Source of the DNA: Gyromitra esculenta
Lineage: Eukaryota; Ascomycota; Pezizomycetes; Pezizales; Discinaceae
Assembly (NCBI GenBank): GCA_038503075.1
Contig: JBCAML010000014.1
Location: 496,001 to 560,000, forward strand
Length of the DNA stretch: 64,000 nucleotides
Reading direction: 5' to 3'
Part shown: positions 26,349-37,900 of the stretch, piece by piece
Numbering within the stretch: the stretch's first letter is position 1
Layout: each line of letters begins with the position of its first letter
Made by a program: the position numbers and the translations under genes
Notes under the pieces: model-generated
The model's input: the letters and a program-made list of their open reading frames with translations, nothing else
Databases searched by the model: none
Told to the model about the DNA's origin: nothing

Positions 26349-26947
26349 ATGCCTTCACACGGTAAAGAGGTACCTTTACTCAAGCGAGTAGCTATTCTCA
26401 CCCTGCACTGGTATGGTGACAAGAGTTGGATTGAGATTTCCTCGCTTCTGAAGGTGCATCCCGAGACAGCAAGGGCGATTTGTGTTAGAGCTAAGGTACC
26501 TGGATCCTTCCCGCGATACAAATTCTCGGCGATTTGGGGTTGAGCTAATGTTCTACGAGGGTGCAGGAGAGAGCTTTAGACCCAAGCGACTTTGATGATG
26601 TACTTCAACATCTGGGGAATTTAGAGCGCTCTGGTAGAGATAAAAGCCACCACAAAAATCAACACCAGGAACAGCAACCAGCAATAATCGAACGTGAAAC
26701 CTCGATCAAAGCGCAAACAGAAATTAGATCTGAAGAACTAGAAATTTTGGAACAGTTAAGTCAACATAAAAGCCAACAGCGCGCAACTACAATCAAGCAT
26801 AAAATCTCGAATGCATCGGGTGTGTCAACGGAGTCTAAGGAATTGGAAATTTTGGAAGAAGATCTCTCCCTAGTGGGAAATGGCTTTGTAAGCTGTCGTG
26901 GGAGCCTTGAGGGTGTGACAATGATGAGAGACATGGATTGGAGGTAA
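26349..26947 (+). CDS. Small helix-turn-helix protein, two exons
   Basis: Exons 26349-26495 and 26567-26947; 175 aa. The 71-bp intron (GTACCT ... GTGCAG, branch AGCTAATG) is phase 0. An upstream in-frame ATG at 26277 would add 24 residues; MPSHGKEV at 26349 is the more natural start. Residues about 8-48 form a homeodomain-like HTH (LLKRVAILTLHWYG, then DKSWIEISSLLKVHPETARAI), the DNA-binding fold of Tc1/Psq-type transposases and of many small fungal proteins derived from them. The remainder is Gln/Glu/Lys-rich and contains two related blocks (EELEILEQL and KELEILEED), suggesting an internal duplication. No catalytic DDE residues are present, so it is likely a DNA-binding protein or domesticated transposase N-terminus. 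Confidence 0.7.
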
Positions 26948-29900
26948 ACGCGAGAATATCATATTAGTCACTCAAACGAAAAAGCCCATCGTCCTAAGTA
27001 GAAAAACAAATTTCGTGACCGAGCTATAGTTTTAGACCCTTCCTGGACTGGATCCGCAGGACTGGATCTGCACGGCGGTTGGTTGAATTCACCTTAAGGC
27101 TCCATTCACATCAATAAATTGACATTAAGCCAACCCAAATATTGAAGGCTCTGTCGTAGTAGCGGAATTATTAGCTGCTGCCTCAGCCCGGCTGTGTTCG
27201 TTATTTGCGAGATGTTACAGTGTTGGACAAGAAAATATATGGTCTCATTGTATTGGTGACTCCAACAAACTGTTTGATGTGGCATCCAGAGAGCCCTAAC
27301 CCTGCTGCGGTCAAATGCAAAGCCGTACCGATACACCAAGTACATGCCCTTTGAATAACCGCGAGTTTGCTCTTTCTACCATATGTAGAACGAGTTTTCC
27401 AGTTTTCGGGAGGTCGCCGGGATCACGCGTGACAGGTATTGGTTCTGTGGGGTTAAAGTATCTTGCAATGCTGGATGTTGTGACAATCGATTGTAAAAAA
27501 TTATCGCCGAAGTGGCATATGAGCGTCATTGTGGGAGGACTGATACACACGAGTTTCAACTTACAACTTCTGTTTTATTCGAGGTATAGCAATCTATGAA
27601 CTTTAGGAGATATTTCTTGGGAGTTGGTTTCCTTGTATCCTTTAGTTGTTAGTCTCGGGGTGTAGCGAAGTTTGTTTAGCCTGGTGTTAGTGAGTGTTTG
27701 GTGTGGAAAAGCATCATTTTCCTGTTTGGCTCGCAATAACGATAACGCAATCCACAACATTCAATTCGCCATCCTTAACTCAAGCCCAAATACTTCGATA
27801 GGTCCCCCCCCTCCAGAGAAGCTGCCAGCTTCCCAAGTTACCATTGTGTTCGTCGGTGAACCTTTACTGTCTGGGAATCCTCGACCTTGATACGCTAAAT
27901 TTAAATCTCACACTAAGGAACGACCAGCTTCTTGGTTCTTCTACCCAGATAGAGCCTGGCTTTAACCACAACTTCTCTCGAAATACTTGGAATCAGCTCA
28001 GGATCTTTACTCAGTGCTTTATTCCTCGACATAGTGAACAGAGAGATAAAATGTGGGGTCACTTCAGTAGTCGTTTGGCAGCAGAGGGATGTGGGACCTT
28101 AGATGGTCGATGGGACGTAAGGATGGTCTTGAAAATAGAAAGGAGGAAGGATTAGTGAAGGAATCGAAGATGAGGGGACACGGAGGAGTGGTGGCGGCCG
28201 TGCTGAGAGCCGTAGTCGAAACGCATGTCGAGGAAAGATATTCCAATGTGGTCAAGGAAGGAGGAAGGGGAAGGGGCGACGGTTATCACCTTTCTATCTC
28301 CACGGCAGTCGGATTCGGGAAACCGACGGCGGAACGATCGAACTATTAAACGCCAGGTGATCTTGATCTGGAGCGGATCGTGGTCCTCCGTCAGGTGCAC
28401 GGTCAAGCTCAGGCTATGACTAGCTGCACCTACTGCTATGCATGATGGGAAACGCTAACACGCTAGTGAATGGGGGACCCCTAATGTCCAACAATTCCCA
28501 CGTTAAGCATCTCGCCCTGTCACCCATTTACATTCTAGGGTGACGTGCAGGCTATCACTCACCGCGCATTCCCAAACACACCCACTCGGGTGCCACCTGT
28601 GGAATATCCGAGCATGGACGTCAATACAAAATCCCCGGCGATGGAGTACAGCTTCTTAGGTTCTCCGATTTCCTCAGCGAGTGTGGAAGCTAAAGACCGA
28701 AGGATAGTGGACTGGGAACGTGCCGAAATGACAGTCTTTGCGTTCACGCACCTCACTGGCTGGAATTACGACTTTTGGAAGACGGGCTCTGCCAAGCTTG
28801 AATCGAGGCATTCGTCCGGTGTAGAGAAACACTAATATGTAAGAAATTAGAGTCAGCAAATCCTGATGGGAGGTACAACCCCGCTATTTAGAGCTTCCGT
28901 ACTACGGCAGTAGAAACGTGGAACTTGAGAACCCGAGCCCTTAGGCCCGCAGCAAAGGGCTTGATAGCAGACATTGGCTACGGAACCCTGTCTGCTAACC
29001 CTTGTTTCTACAGCAATCTTGCCGGAGGTTGTACATCTGGGGTCGGATGGATTAGGCTTCTAGGAAACTTCCATTGGTAGACATCTCGGCAAATATTCTG
29101 ACTTAAGCTTCTGGGCTGAGGTTCGAGAACATATGGGTCGGGTCGATTCGGAAACTTCTCTTTGCCTCTCTACATAGATGCCGAGTCCCATATTATTAGC
29201 GAGGCATAAAACCGATCACGGTACTCTTGATCCGATATGCTTAATACGGTAAATATGAGACAGTGTAGTAAGTCTACCGAGGAAGCTGTTTCGTTTATTT
29301 ACGTGTGTTAAATGTCTTTTTTACGATTTTGCGTGGCAATTTAGGTGCCCTAGTCGGCTTAGTGAGAAATCGGCAGATACCTAAGACAAAGTTGTCTTAC
29401 TTACATGTACATGTAGCTACCCCTCGCGAAAGCTTTGTTTGCACTGAGTAAACATGCACTGAGGAGGCAAATTAATGGTCTGAATCGAGTCCTCGGACAC
29501 GCCGTACACTCTATCTAATTTAAACTGCGAGTTTAGGAAACCTGCTATGATTATGAAAGCACGAGTGATCCACTGTGACTGCGATTAGATGTCTCCTGTC
29601 AAAGATGGCTTGTTCATAGAGTACGACCCACGAGCCACCCGGATAGCTATACAGGCTAATCATCCAACCCAACGATAATTGGTGAGGAAACCCCTACTCA
29701 GCGTAAAGAAACCGGCTGCAACGGATTGAGCGGAGTGCTCGTGTGGCTTGTGGGCCGCTCTATTACACGCTCTTTGCGTTAAGTCTTGAAGTCAGATATT
29801 TACATAAACTTCGTCCGAGGAACTTAGCGCCGCGTAACTGGACTGGGGGTCCGATCGTGGCGTGATAGCGGATGCTCCGCGCAGATAAATAAATGTACGT

Positions 29901-31131
29901 GATATCTTTGTCGGAGCAAATTTCCACACCTGTCTGTTTGATCTCTCACACGAGATGGGTTGCTATGTTCTCACCTTATATTGAATCCATCGGAGCCCAT
30001 CGTAGCCACATGCGGTTGTGGTGGCTTCCTTGTTGCTGATCAGCACTGGCATTACGCTTTCTGTTAACACCTGCCTATTGTGGCAGGAAACAACGGGTGA
30101 TATCTCATGTCGGGTGCCGCTTGGCCCAGAACAAGGCCAACGTCAGATTCCTACCAGCTAGTGGGCGCACTCCCGCGATTAGTATCACAATCAGGCCACT
30201 CTCGTGATTATTTTTCTTTCTTTAAAAAACATCTGATATACATGTACATGTAATTACTGAACTGCTGTTGGCGGACTCTTCACCAAATTCAGATGCGCGG
30301 CCATAACATTAATGTAGCTAAACAGTAGAGAAAGAGAAAAAAAAGAAAACAGAAAGGAATCCTGGGCACCGGCCGCAATAGATCTCGGAATATTCTAATC
30401 GAGGCTCTTTATTCTTCAATTTCGGATACTTGCTGGGATGCGCACTGCGCTTCCGCGGCTTATTATAACCTTTTCTCAATTGAGCCTCGACGCACGTACA
30501 CGCCACTGCTTTACCATAGGCTTGGGAGCCAGATCTGCGAGGAGAGATCATCTAATTAATTTGCCCCTGAGAATTATTACTACCCATATTCCCAGTTTTC
30601 CGATCAATTGCAGTTAACATCAGGGGTAAAACGCGAAAGACACTAGTACCTCATGTTACAAACAGTAAAGCGACTAACTCGTATGAAGAAAAAGCAGCGA
30701 TATAGATATATATGTATGCAGATCATGGTTTACAACTCTAGAGGAAAGAGAAGGCGCACACAAATTTGCGGCTAAGAGTCGGAAATCAAATTCGGGAGAT
30801 TTAAGATATATTTAAAATCCTCGTTGAGATATATGGGACAATTTGCATGCCTAGCTAGATACATCTTTGTAGGACAGTCGAGGACAAACTTGATAAAATA
30901 TATAACAAAGGAAAAAAAAAAATCCACTTATTATCCTCCGTCGCAAAAACAAAGACATAAAATGTGGGGTTTTAGACAATTTTTTCCCCAACAGAGAAAA
31001 TAGGCAATTAAACAAATGAACGAGCGAACCAAAAGAAAGGAACACGTCAGTTAGTCACTCTCCATCGTCGTTTCTCTCCAGACAAACTCTTTCCAATCAC
31101 CAGGCCCACCATTTTTATCCGCCTCAATGGC
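26948..31131. other. 4.2-kb gene-poor spacer
   Basis: No gene could be supported. A 15-bp tandem duplication lies at about 27042-27072. Overlapping open frames on both strands at 27311-27599 and 28064-28840 are somewhat G+C-richer than their surroundings but lack recognisable domains or consistent splice sites. Doubled overlapping TACATGTA octamers occur at 29402-29415 and 30239-30252. Confidence 0.4.
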
Positions 31132-31912
31132 TTACAAGCAAAGAAGGCTGAGAAGACCACTCAGGGTGCAGATGAGACAGCCAACAATAGTGCCCAAGAG
31201 AGCGGTGACCGCAGCAAGAAGAAGACCAACGAGGCCGGGAATGCAAACACCAAGGATGCTAAGCAAAAGCTTCAATGCAATCGTAAGATCGACAATGAGA
31301 CCTCCAACGATTCCGAGAAGAAGGGTGAGAAGTCCGGTGACTGTAACATAGTTATAACTGGTTAGATAGATGCATGGCAATTGTAGTGATCGTGAAATCA
31401 GGAGTACTTACGAAGACCACACTTTCCGAGAAGGAAGTTAAGAGCATCAATGATCGCAATCCAGATCAAGGCAAGGAGATTAATGCAGACCGAGGGCTCG
31501 GGGAAAGTCCAGCCAGATGGGATAGTCGTCTTGCACTTGTTTGCTCCCGTTGTGATGATAACACTACATTCCTTGGCCCAGGAGGTAACCTGAGAAGTGC
31601 TGCACGAGGAAGAGCAAGTTTTCTCTGAAAAAAATACGCATCAGCCACTGAAGTTATTCTTAGTAAGAAAGTTTGCGTACTCCACTTGGCGTGGCAGGTA
31701 TCAAGGTCGCCCTTCATGCTCGTAATGATCGTAACCACATCTGCACTAGTGTCACGGGCAACGAGAGAGGCCGTGTCCACGGGAGAAGCAACCACTATTA
31801 CACAGTTGCAATTAGCCCAAGCCTTGAGGCCATCGGTGGGATTCTAGTAATTACCGAAGGTGCTGAAAATGCAGGCAACCACGGAAAAGATGCTGAAAAT
31901 AGAGGTCTTCAT
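31132..31912 (-). CDS. Small secreted cysteine-containing protein with a very hydrophobic C-terminal half
   Basis: Exons (minus): 31912-31855, 31794-31681, 31624-31412, 31340-31132; 197 aa. Introns of 60, 56 and 71 bp all have GT-AG ends and agree in phase. Residues 1 to about 23 (MKTSIFSIFSVVACIFSTF) are a signal peptide, probably cleaved near VVASP. A polar middle part carries regularly spaced cysteines (DTCHAKW, CSSSC, KEC, NKCK, SVCI). Residues about 98-197 are nearly all hydrophobic with Gly and further Cys, enough for three or four membrane helices. No catalytic motif is seen. Secretory-pathway entry is well supported. Whether it ends in a membrane, at the wall, or self-assembles like hydrophobins is unknown; the Cys spacing does not fit the hydrophobin eight-Cys pattern or CFEM. 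Confidence 0.8.
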
Positions 31913-34900
31913 TGTGGAATATGGATATGGATTGATTTAATTGAAGAGATGGATATCTGCAGCGGATTGAGGGTAATGTGGTAGAGGAGAGAGCAGTTGT
32001 CTGTTGTGTTGAGTGAGATGAGAGTGGTGAGGAGTAGAATAAGGGCGAGAATAGAGGTCCTTATATAGATAATTTTTAGAGAGGACGATTACTTGTCTCC
32101 GCCAGTTTTGCGGTTTGGTCTCTCCATAGCTAGGTTCAGGCGCACAGACGGATATTTCCGGCTTATTGGATAAGGGTATTCTAAACAGACCTCAATAAAT
32201 CTCTTAGTGGATTTAATGCATGACATGGCACAGACCTTGGAAAACTTGTACATTCTGTTTTGAAAATGGTATTAATGACGCAGAGCCTTGAGCGGGCTAA
32301 TATCGGGTGTAAACAGCCAATTATAGATCTAGAAACCATCATGTACTACGGCAGCAACTGGCCAATAGTTTGATGGTCTATTGGAAGAGAAAAGGCATAT
32401 GGCGGTAAGTTGGATGGCTGAAAACTCGAGGTTAAGGCGAACCCCCCGCGGCCCAGCTAGCCAGACCTACACATCCCCCGGCCTAGTAACACCTCGTAAT
32501 ACTATGTGACAAACTGGACTTAGAATGTCTCTTCTCTAGAATTTTTTTACTGTGCATCTGTAACTGAGAGTTGTTACGGTAAAATCTTCTTTAGATGTGT
32601 TAGTTGTGGTCAATCATTGACCTCTCACAGCTAGCACCCAAACATCACAACCTACAAACAGACCACAATCGCGCGAAAACTCTTCAAATTTTAGTAAAGG
32701 TCTCACTTCGGCTGCTCGCAGCGTTTTCTAGTCAAAAAAAAACTTCTCGCTCTTGGCCGCCACTGAGATTTCATTGCCCCCCCCACCTCTCAATCAGTAT
32801 GATACCGCCTATTACCACCGCGCAGCTACAGCTATGCTTGATCGCACATTGCTCATGAAGGCTGGTGCTAGAGCCCCGAGCTCGTCCACAAAGCTAAGTC
32901 TTGGCCCTACGCTAGTACCTGTACTAACCCCTAGCAAACTGTAGCCGGCTTATAGCTAGTGAAGTGGAAGAGCATAATAGTATCTTGCCCAACACGTAAC
33001 GCAAAGACGAAAGATCATCGCAAGGAAACCGGGTATCTTCACCTGTTTACTTTTTATCTGGGCGAGAAGTTTCTTCTGTTTGCCCAGTTTTTACTGTGTG
33101 GTAATCGACTACTATATGGTGCCTAGAGTCTTGGCCTTGCGGGGGGGCTCATGTTATTGCTAATAAACAATGTTTTATACTGTTATTTTTGTAGAACGAA
33201 AAAAATACCATCGTAATTACGGACCGTAACACCGTATATACGGCACTTTGTTGGACGAAACTGTGACCTGAATATGACGTTTCTGCACACTAAGAAATCT
33301 CGCTCTCGTGTAGTATTGCTTAATTAATTAGAGTCTGTTTGTGCAGGTACGCGAGCGCGAAGAGAAATCTTGCTTTTTCGTGTGTTGGCACTAGGAACTT
33401 TGACGATGTGAACCAATGCCAGCAATTGGCTGCACGATAAAGCGTGTATTTTTAACGTTTTCAAATTTCGAGGGAGGGTTGTGTCACTCAAAGAGGCGGG
33501 ACAAGGGTCTCACGAATTCGATCGGTTATCACATATTTATTTCGATAAATGCCGGGTTGCAAGATCTACGGTTGCACCACTTCAGCGAGGTCTGAATTCT
33601 CCGCTGGATATTAAGTCCCCCATATACACATTCAACCACATCGTTGGTCTGCCGTGCAACAACATCTTGCAATACAATCAAAACAGGGAAGATTGTGCGA
33701 CGGGAGATCTACAAATGCTTGTCTGACATGGGGAATTTGCTGTGATCTTCGATTCGAATGTTACTCGTAGCTAGCTTACTGCGGTAGAGTGCTGGCTTCG
33801 CCGGTGTTAGAATCAGGATTGAACACCTAATTCACGTGCAGGTATGGCCAATCGACCAGTCTAAAGGGATCGGCTGGCCCAGAACCAGCGCACATTGGGG
33901 TTTTGACACCTGTTCCTACCTGTCAACGGTGACGATCATCTAGTAATAATGATGTACCTGCTTACTCCAGTATATGTTCTGCCGGCTAATACTGGAGAGT
34001 TCCATTTCTCTGTGTTACCTGGGATCTAACAATTTCTTACTGGAAGTGGGATATATGTGTGCCTGAAAGAATATCGGCGACTGCCGTGGCTTATACCGCA
34101 CATAGGAGCAGATCATCCTTAATATTAATATATGTAGCTAAAAGCACTGCAATCGGTAAAATTGCTACAAAATACTTACTACTATTCCCGATCAACTAGA
34201 TGCCAGGACGGTCCAACTGCCAGGAGGGGTTGATTGTATTTTTCATTGGTTATCTTGTCAAATTCAAGCAAGTTTTCTTGCCAGAATCTGTGTCCTGGTA
34301 TTTGGGCCGTCCTGGCTTTTGTTTTTTGCAATTACTAGTATCTTTCAGTACATTGCGAATCGAATAGTGGTATCGTATATTTCATACTTCTCAATACATA
34401 TATGGTGCCGGTATCAAGTGCACAAAGATAGCCGATATCAGGACATACGTACAAACGGATCTCTAAGACCGTTGTATCAGAAGCTAGTTCCATTTCCGGG
34501 AAAAGACTTTGATCGCTATCCCTCCTAGATCACCCATCGATTTTTGCGGTCTGCCAATAGAAACAGTACCGAGTTTAACCGGGAACAATATAATTGAATT
34601 CCGAAGTAGAAGTGCGAACCTTCGGACCAGGGATGCATTGTGCGTGTCCCCGGCCCCCATTTAGCTATTTGTGCATGTAACTACTTGCAACAGGCATAAG
34701 AAACCCAGAAAAAGACTTTTGCTGGTAGTAATTTCTGATTCGTCTTAATTTGACACACCCATGACTTGGCTGGTCAACTCACACTTGAATTTTCGAGTTC
34801 TTTATGTTTGTTGCGAGTACTATAATACTCAGATACCATATGAATAACTTGAAAATGCACGTTCTAGGTTGAGGTTTCTGGTTGGCTGGATCTAGCTATA

Positions 34901-37900
34901 TCGACTTACTGATTGGCCAACCTAATACGCTTGTTTTCAGGTTCTTCATGATGTATCCGAGTACAAGGTAGTCTCATAGGTATCCAGCCCCGGCTCGGCA
35001 GCCCGCTGCTTACTAGGATACACGATTGTCACTTGTAGCATTGTTCTCGGCAATTCGTCCCAAGCTTGAAGCGAGTGAACAGACTACAGCACAAGCTGGC
35101 CAAACGCGACCCAGCACTGATATTTTGCTGGAACTGAGTTAGCTGGCTGAGGATGCGGGCCAGAAATTGTGAGAAATACACCGTAGTGATACTAAATACA
35201 CACCAATTGCCTACCCACCCAGCACACTTCAGTATGATAGATACAGACTGCTCATTTACACCTCAAAATCTCTACCGGGTTGATCGGCTCTATCGACGTG
35301 TTAATTCTAATTTGTATCTAACCAGTCTATACGGTAACTATTGGTCTAGATGGGTTCTTGAGTTTGGATAAACCCTAGCATAACTTGGTTATTCGTCTCT
35401 CACATATGCATACGCACCACGTGTAGCGGGTTAATTTTTGGGCCCATGAAAGCTCGGATTCCGACCTCTAAGTCCTTCATTGACATCCATGGGCTAGACG
35501 CTCAAAGCTCGCTAGAACAATAGATCTGACACTGAAAAAGAAAACGTTCATGCATGTCTTGCCTTGTTTGGTCTAAGCCATTTTTTCTGTGTTATGCCGT
35601 ACTAATATACTACGATGTCTCGGGTCCAACAAAAATGTAGTTGAGACAAAATAAACGATTTAGGCAGGTTAGTAAATGGTTCTCGATACTTAGCCCATGC
35701 TTGCGCTCACCGATACTAAGTACTAGATCTCTTCATCTCTTGATTTAACATCATAATCGTTTCGGGAACCCACATTAGTAGGGCGCCGCTGACGTATGGT
35801 TGGCAGGCTTCGTTTCGTTTCGTGTTTTCCCCTCTAATCTTCCATATTGTGCCTATATGCGGTTCAACTTCAGTGCCACTGCTTTCTCAGCAACTACCCC
35901 TCCGCTAGCCTCATTATAATCTTGTCCATTAAATTCTATGCATTAAGCTTGTTATTCCAATTCAGGCCCGTCATACACTCTCACTCGTGAATTTTGTATT
36001 ATCCGAGTCACACGATTATAACCCTATAGTTTCATTTGGGACCAGCAACCCAGCCTTTTCTCTTAAAATTTGGTCTATGCATACATGTGACTTGATCCTA
36101 GTCGAATATATACACGTACACTTATCTCCCTTAAACACTTCCATATCACAAGAAATCTAATGTGTGACAAAGTTCAAATTTACACCACCTTCGGCCCCAG
36201 TTGGCAGCGGCCGAAATAGTAGTAAGCGAAGAAGGTAAGGCTAACTAAATGTGCTTTGTTTCTATAGTGATTATAACACAAATTTGCCGTACTTTGGATA
36301 CTTAAGCTCCTTTGAATTTACTCTTAGTACCAATCATATACTGCCAAAGAAGCTAATAAATCGGCGATATAGCGCATCGCTAAACCCTATCCTATAGATG
36401 CTATTACATAAATTGCGCATGAGTTTTGCCTCTCAATCTTGAACTACCATGAGACAGTTACACTCATCCTCTTTATAAAAACGATATCTGATGGGGGTAC
36501 CCGGATGTACATGGAACTGGCTGGTATAGTGCGCATGGCGATTACGCATTGCTTGGGGGCCTTTCAATTCCATGATAAACTACCTCAACTACAAATCTAG
36601 ATACATGGGACATCTAATGATCTACATTATCGACTGCACTCTAGAGTCTAGACTCACAATCGGCGTCCCCGTATGCATGGATTAAAGGTATATCGCAGTG
36701 ACACTTTCTCACGCCAGTCCTTAGCGGTCTGTATTGGTGGGGGTTTAGTTCTCATCTGCCGATAACTTTGCGATTTTGAAAATACCTGAAAACTTAGAAA
36801 TGCCTATCTATTTATTAGAGATACAGTTTCTATCCACACATCTCGATCCGTGTTATTGTCGGAAGCCCGGATCATGCCCTCAAGCTTGTGTGATACCACA
36901 TCAATGCCCCTGGTTCCATGGACCACCTTAGTGTTTTAGGAAAATCGCGTCCAAATAGTTAATGATGCCCGACACCCGATACCCTGTGGCGTGGGCATTG
37001 CCCTCGCCCTATAGCGCTAGCTCTAACTCCCGAGAACTACAGAAGCTCACCGCGGACCCCTGCAGCTGATTTGTGCTGTACCAGTAGACAGCCTCCTCCT
37101 CCAAGCTTTCCAGAATAGACTAGGATTGTGGTGCTACAGATGAAGCATGGCCAGATCGGCCCATCTATGTACTTCTCATTGGAGCTGGTGATCCGTGATT
37201 GTTTAAATGTGTGGAGAGGCGAGGGAGATACTATAGTTGTGATGGATAGGGTGCAGTTCAGATAGCTCTATCGCTGATCTAAGTTGTCCATTCACTACAC
37301 GTGCGCATCCTGTGGGCAGTGATAGCCATCGATGCTAAACAGCACAGGCTGTACAGCCGTGTTTCTCGGCAGTTGAATTTCTAAAATAAAGATCATTAAC
37401 CATCACTCGGCCAGGGTGAAATCTCGTTGGCGCATATAAGTCTAGACCCATGCAAATACATGAAAAGGATTAACCTATGCAGGAGAACGAAACTTATACC
37501 TGAATTTTTCTTTCATTAATATTAGGCTGAATTAAACCTGACTTATTGGTATTGTCCATTGGAAAAAAAAAGGGCTGATTACATGTATTTGCCGAGATTT
37601 TGTACACCGAAATTTTTAATATCGCTGTCGTGCTACTTGATGAGTTAGTGAGACACATACATTTGGGCCCGCCTAAACTAGCGAGTGGCAGAGTTACTCA
37701 GCCATCGGGGCGGCTGATGAGAGGTTACCCTGGCGGGTATAGAGTTACTATTTTCGGAAGTCCTAGACCCGCATGTCCCACAGCCGCCGGGCAAGCCACC
37801 GACCTCATTCGTGCGACATTATAATTATTTGCCCCACATATGTCACGGAGTATGCTGTATGGGGTACCTGTGGCATGGTGGCGAACAAGGTTGGGATTGG

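Noticed and set aside
28064..28840. Cluster of overlapping open frames on both strands
   Set aside because: No frame shows a domain, and no GT-AG junction links them into a longer product; slightly higher G+C explains the lack of stops.
33770..33833. Second tRNA-like stretch (GCGGTAGAGTGCTGG ... GGATTGAACACC)
   Set aside because: No consistent cloverleaf could be drawn; at most a decayed tRNA-derived fragment.
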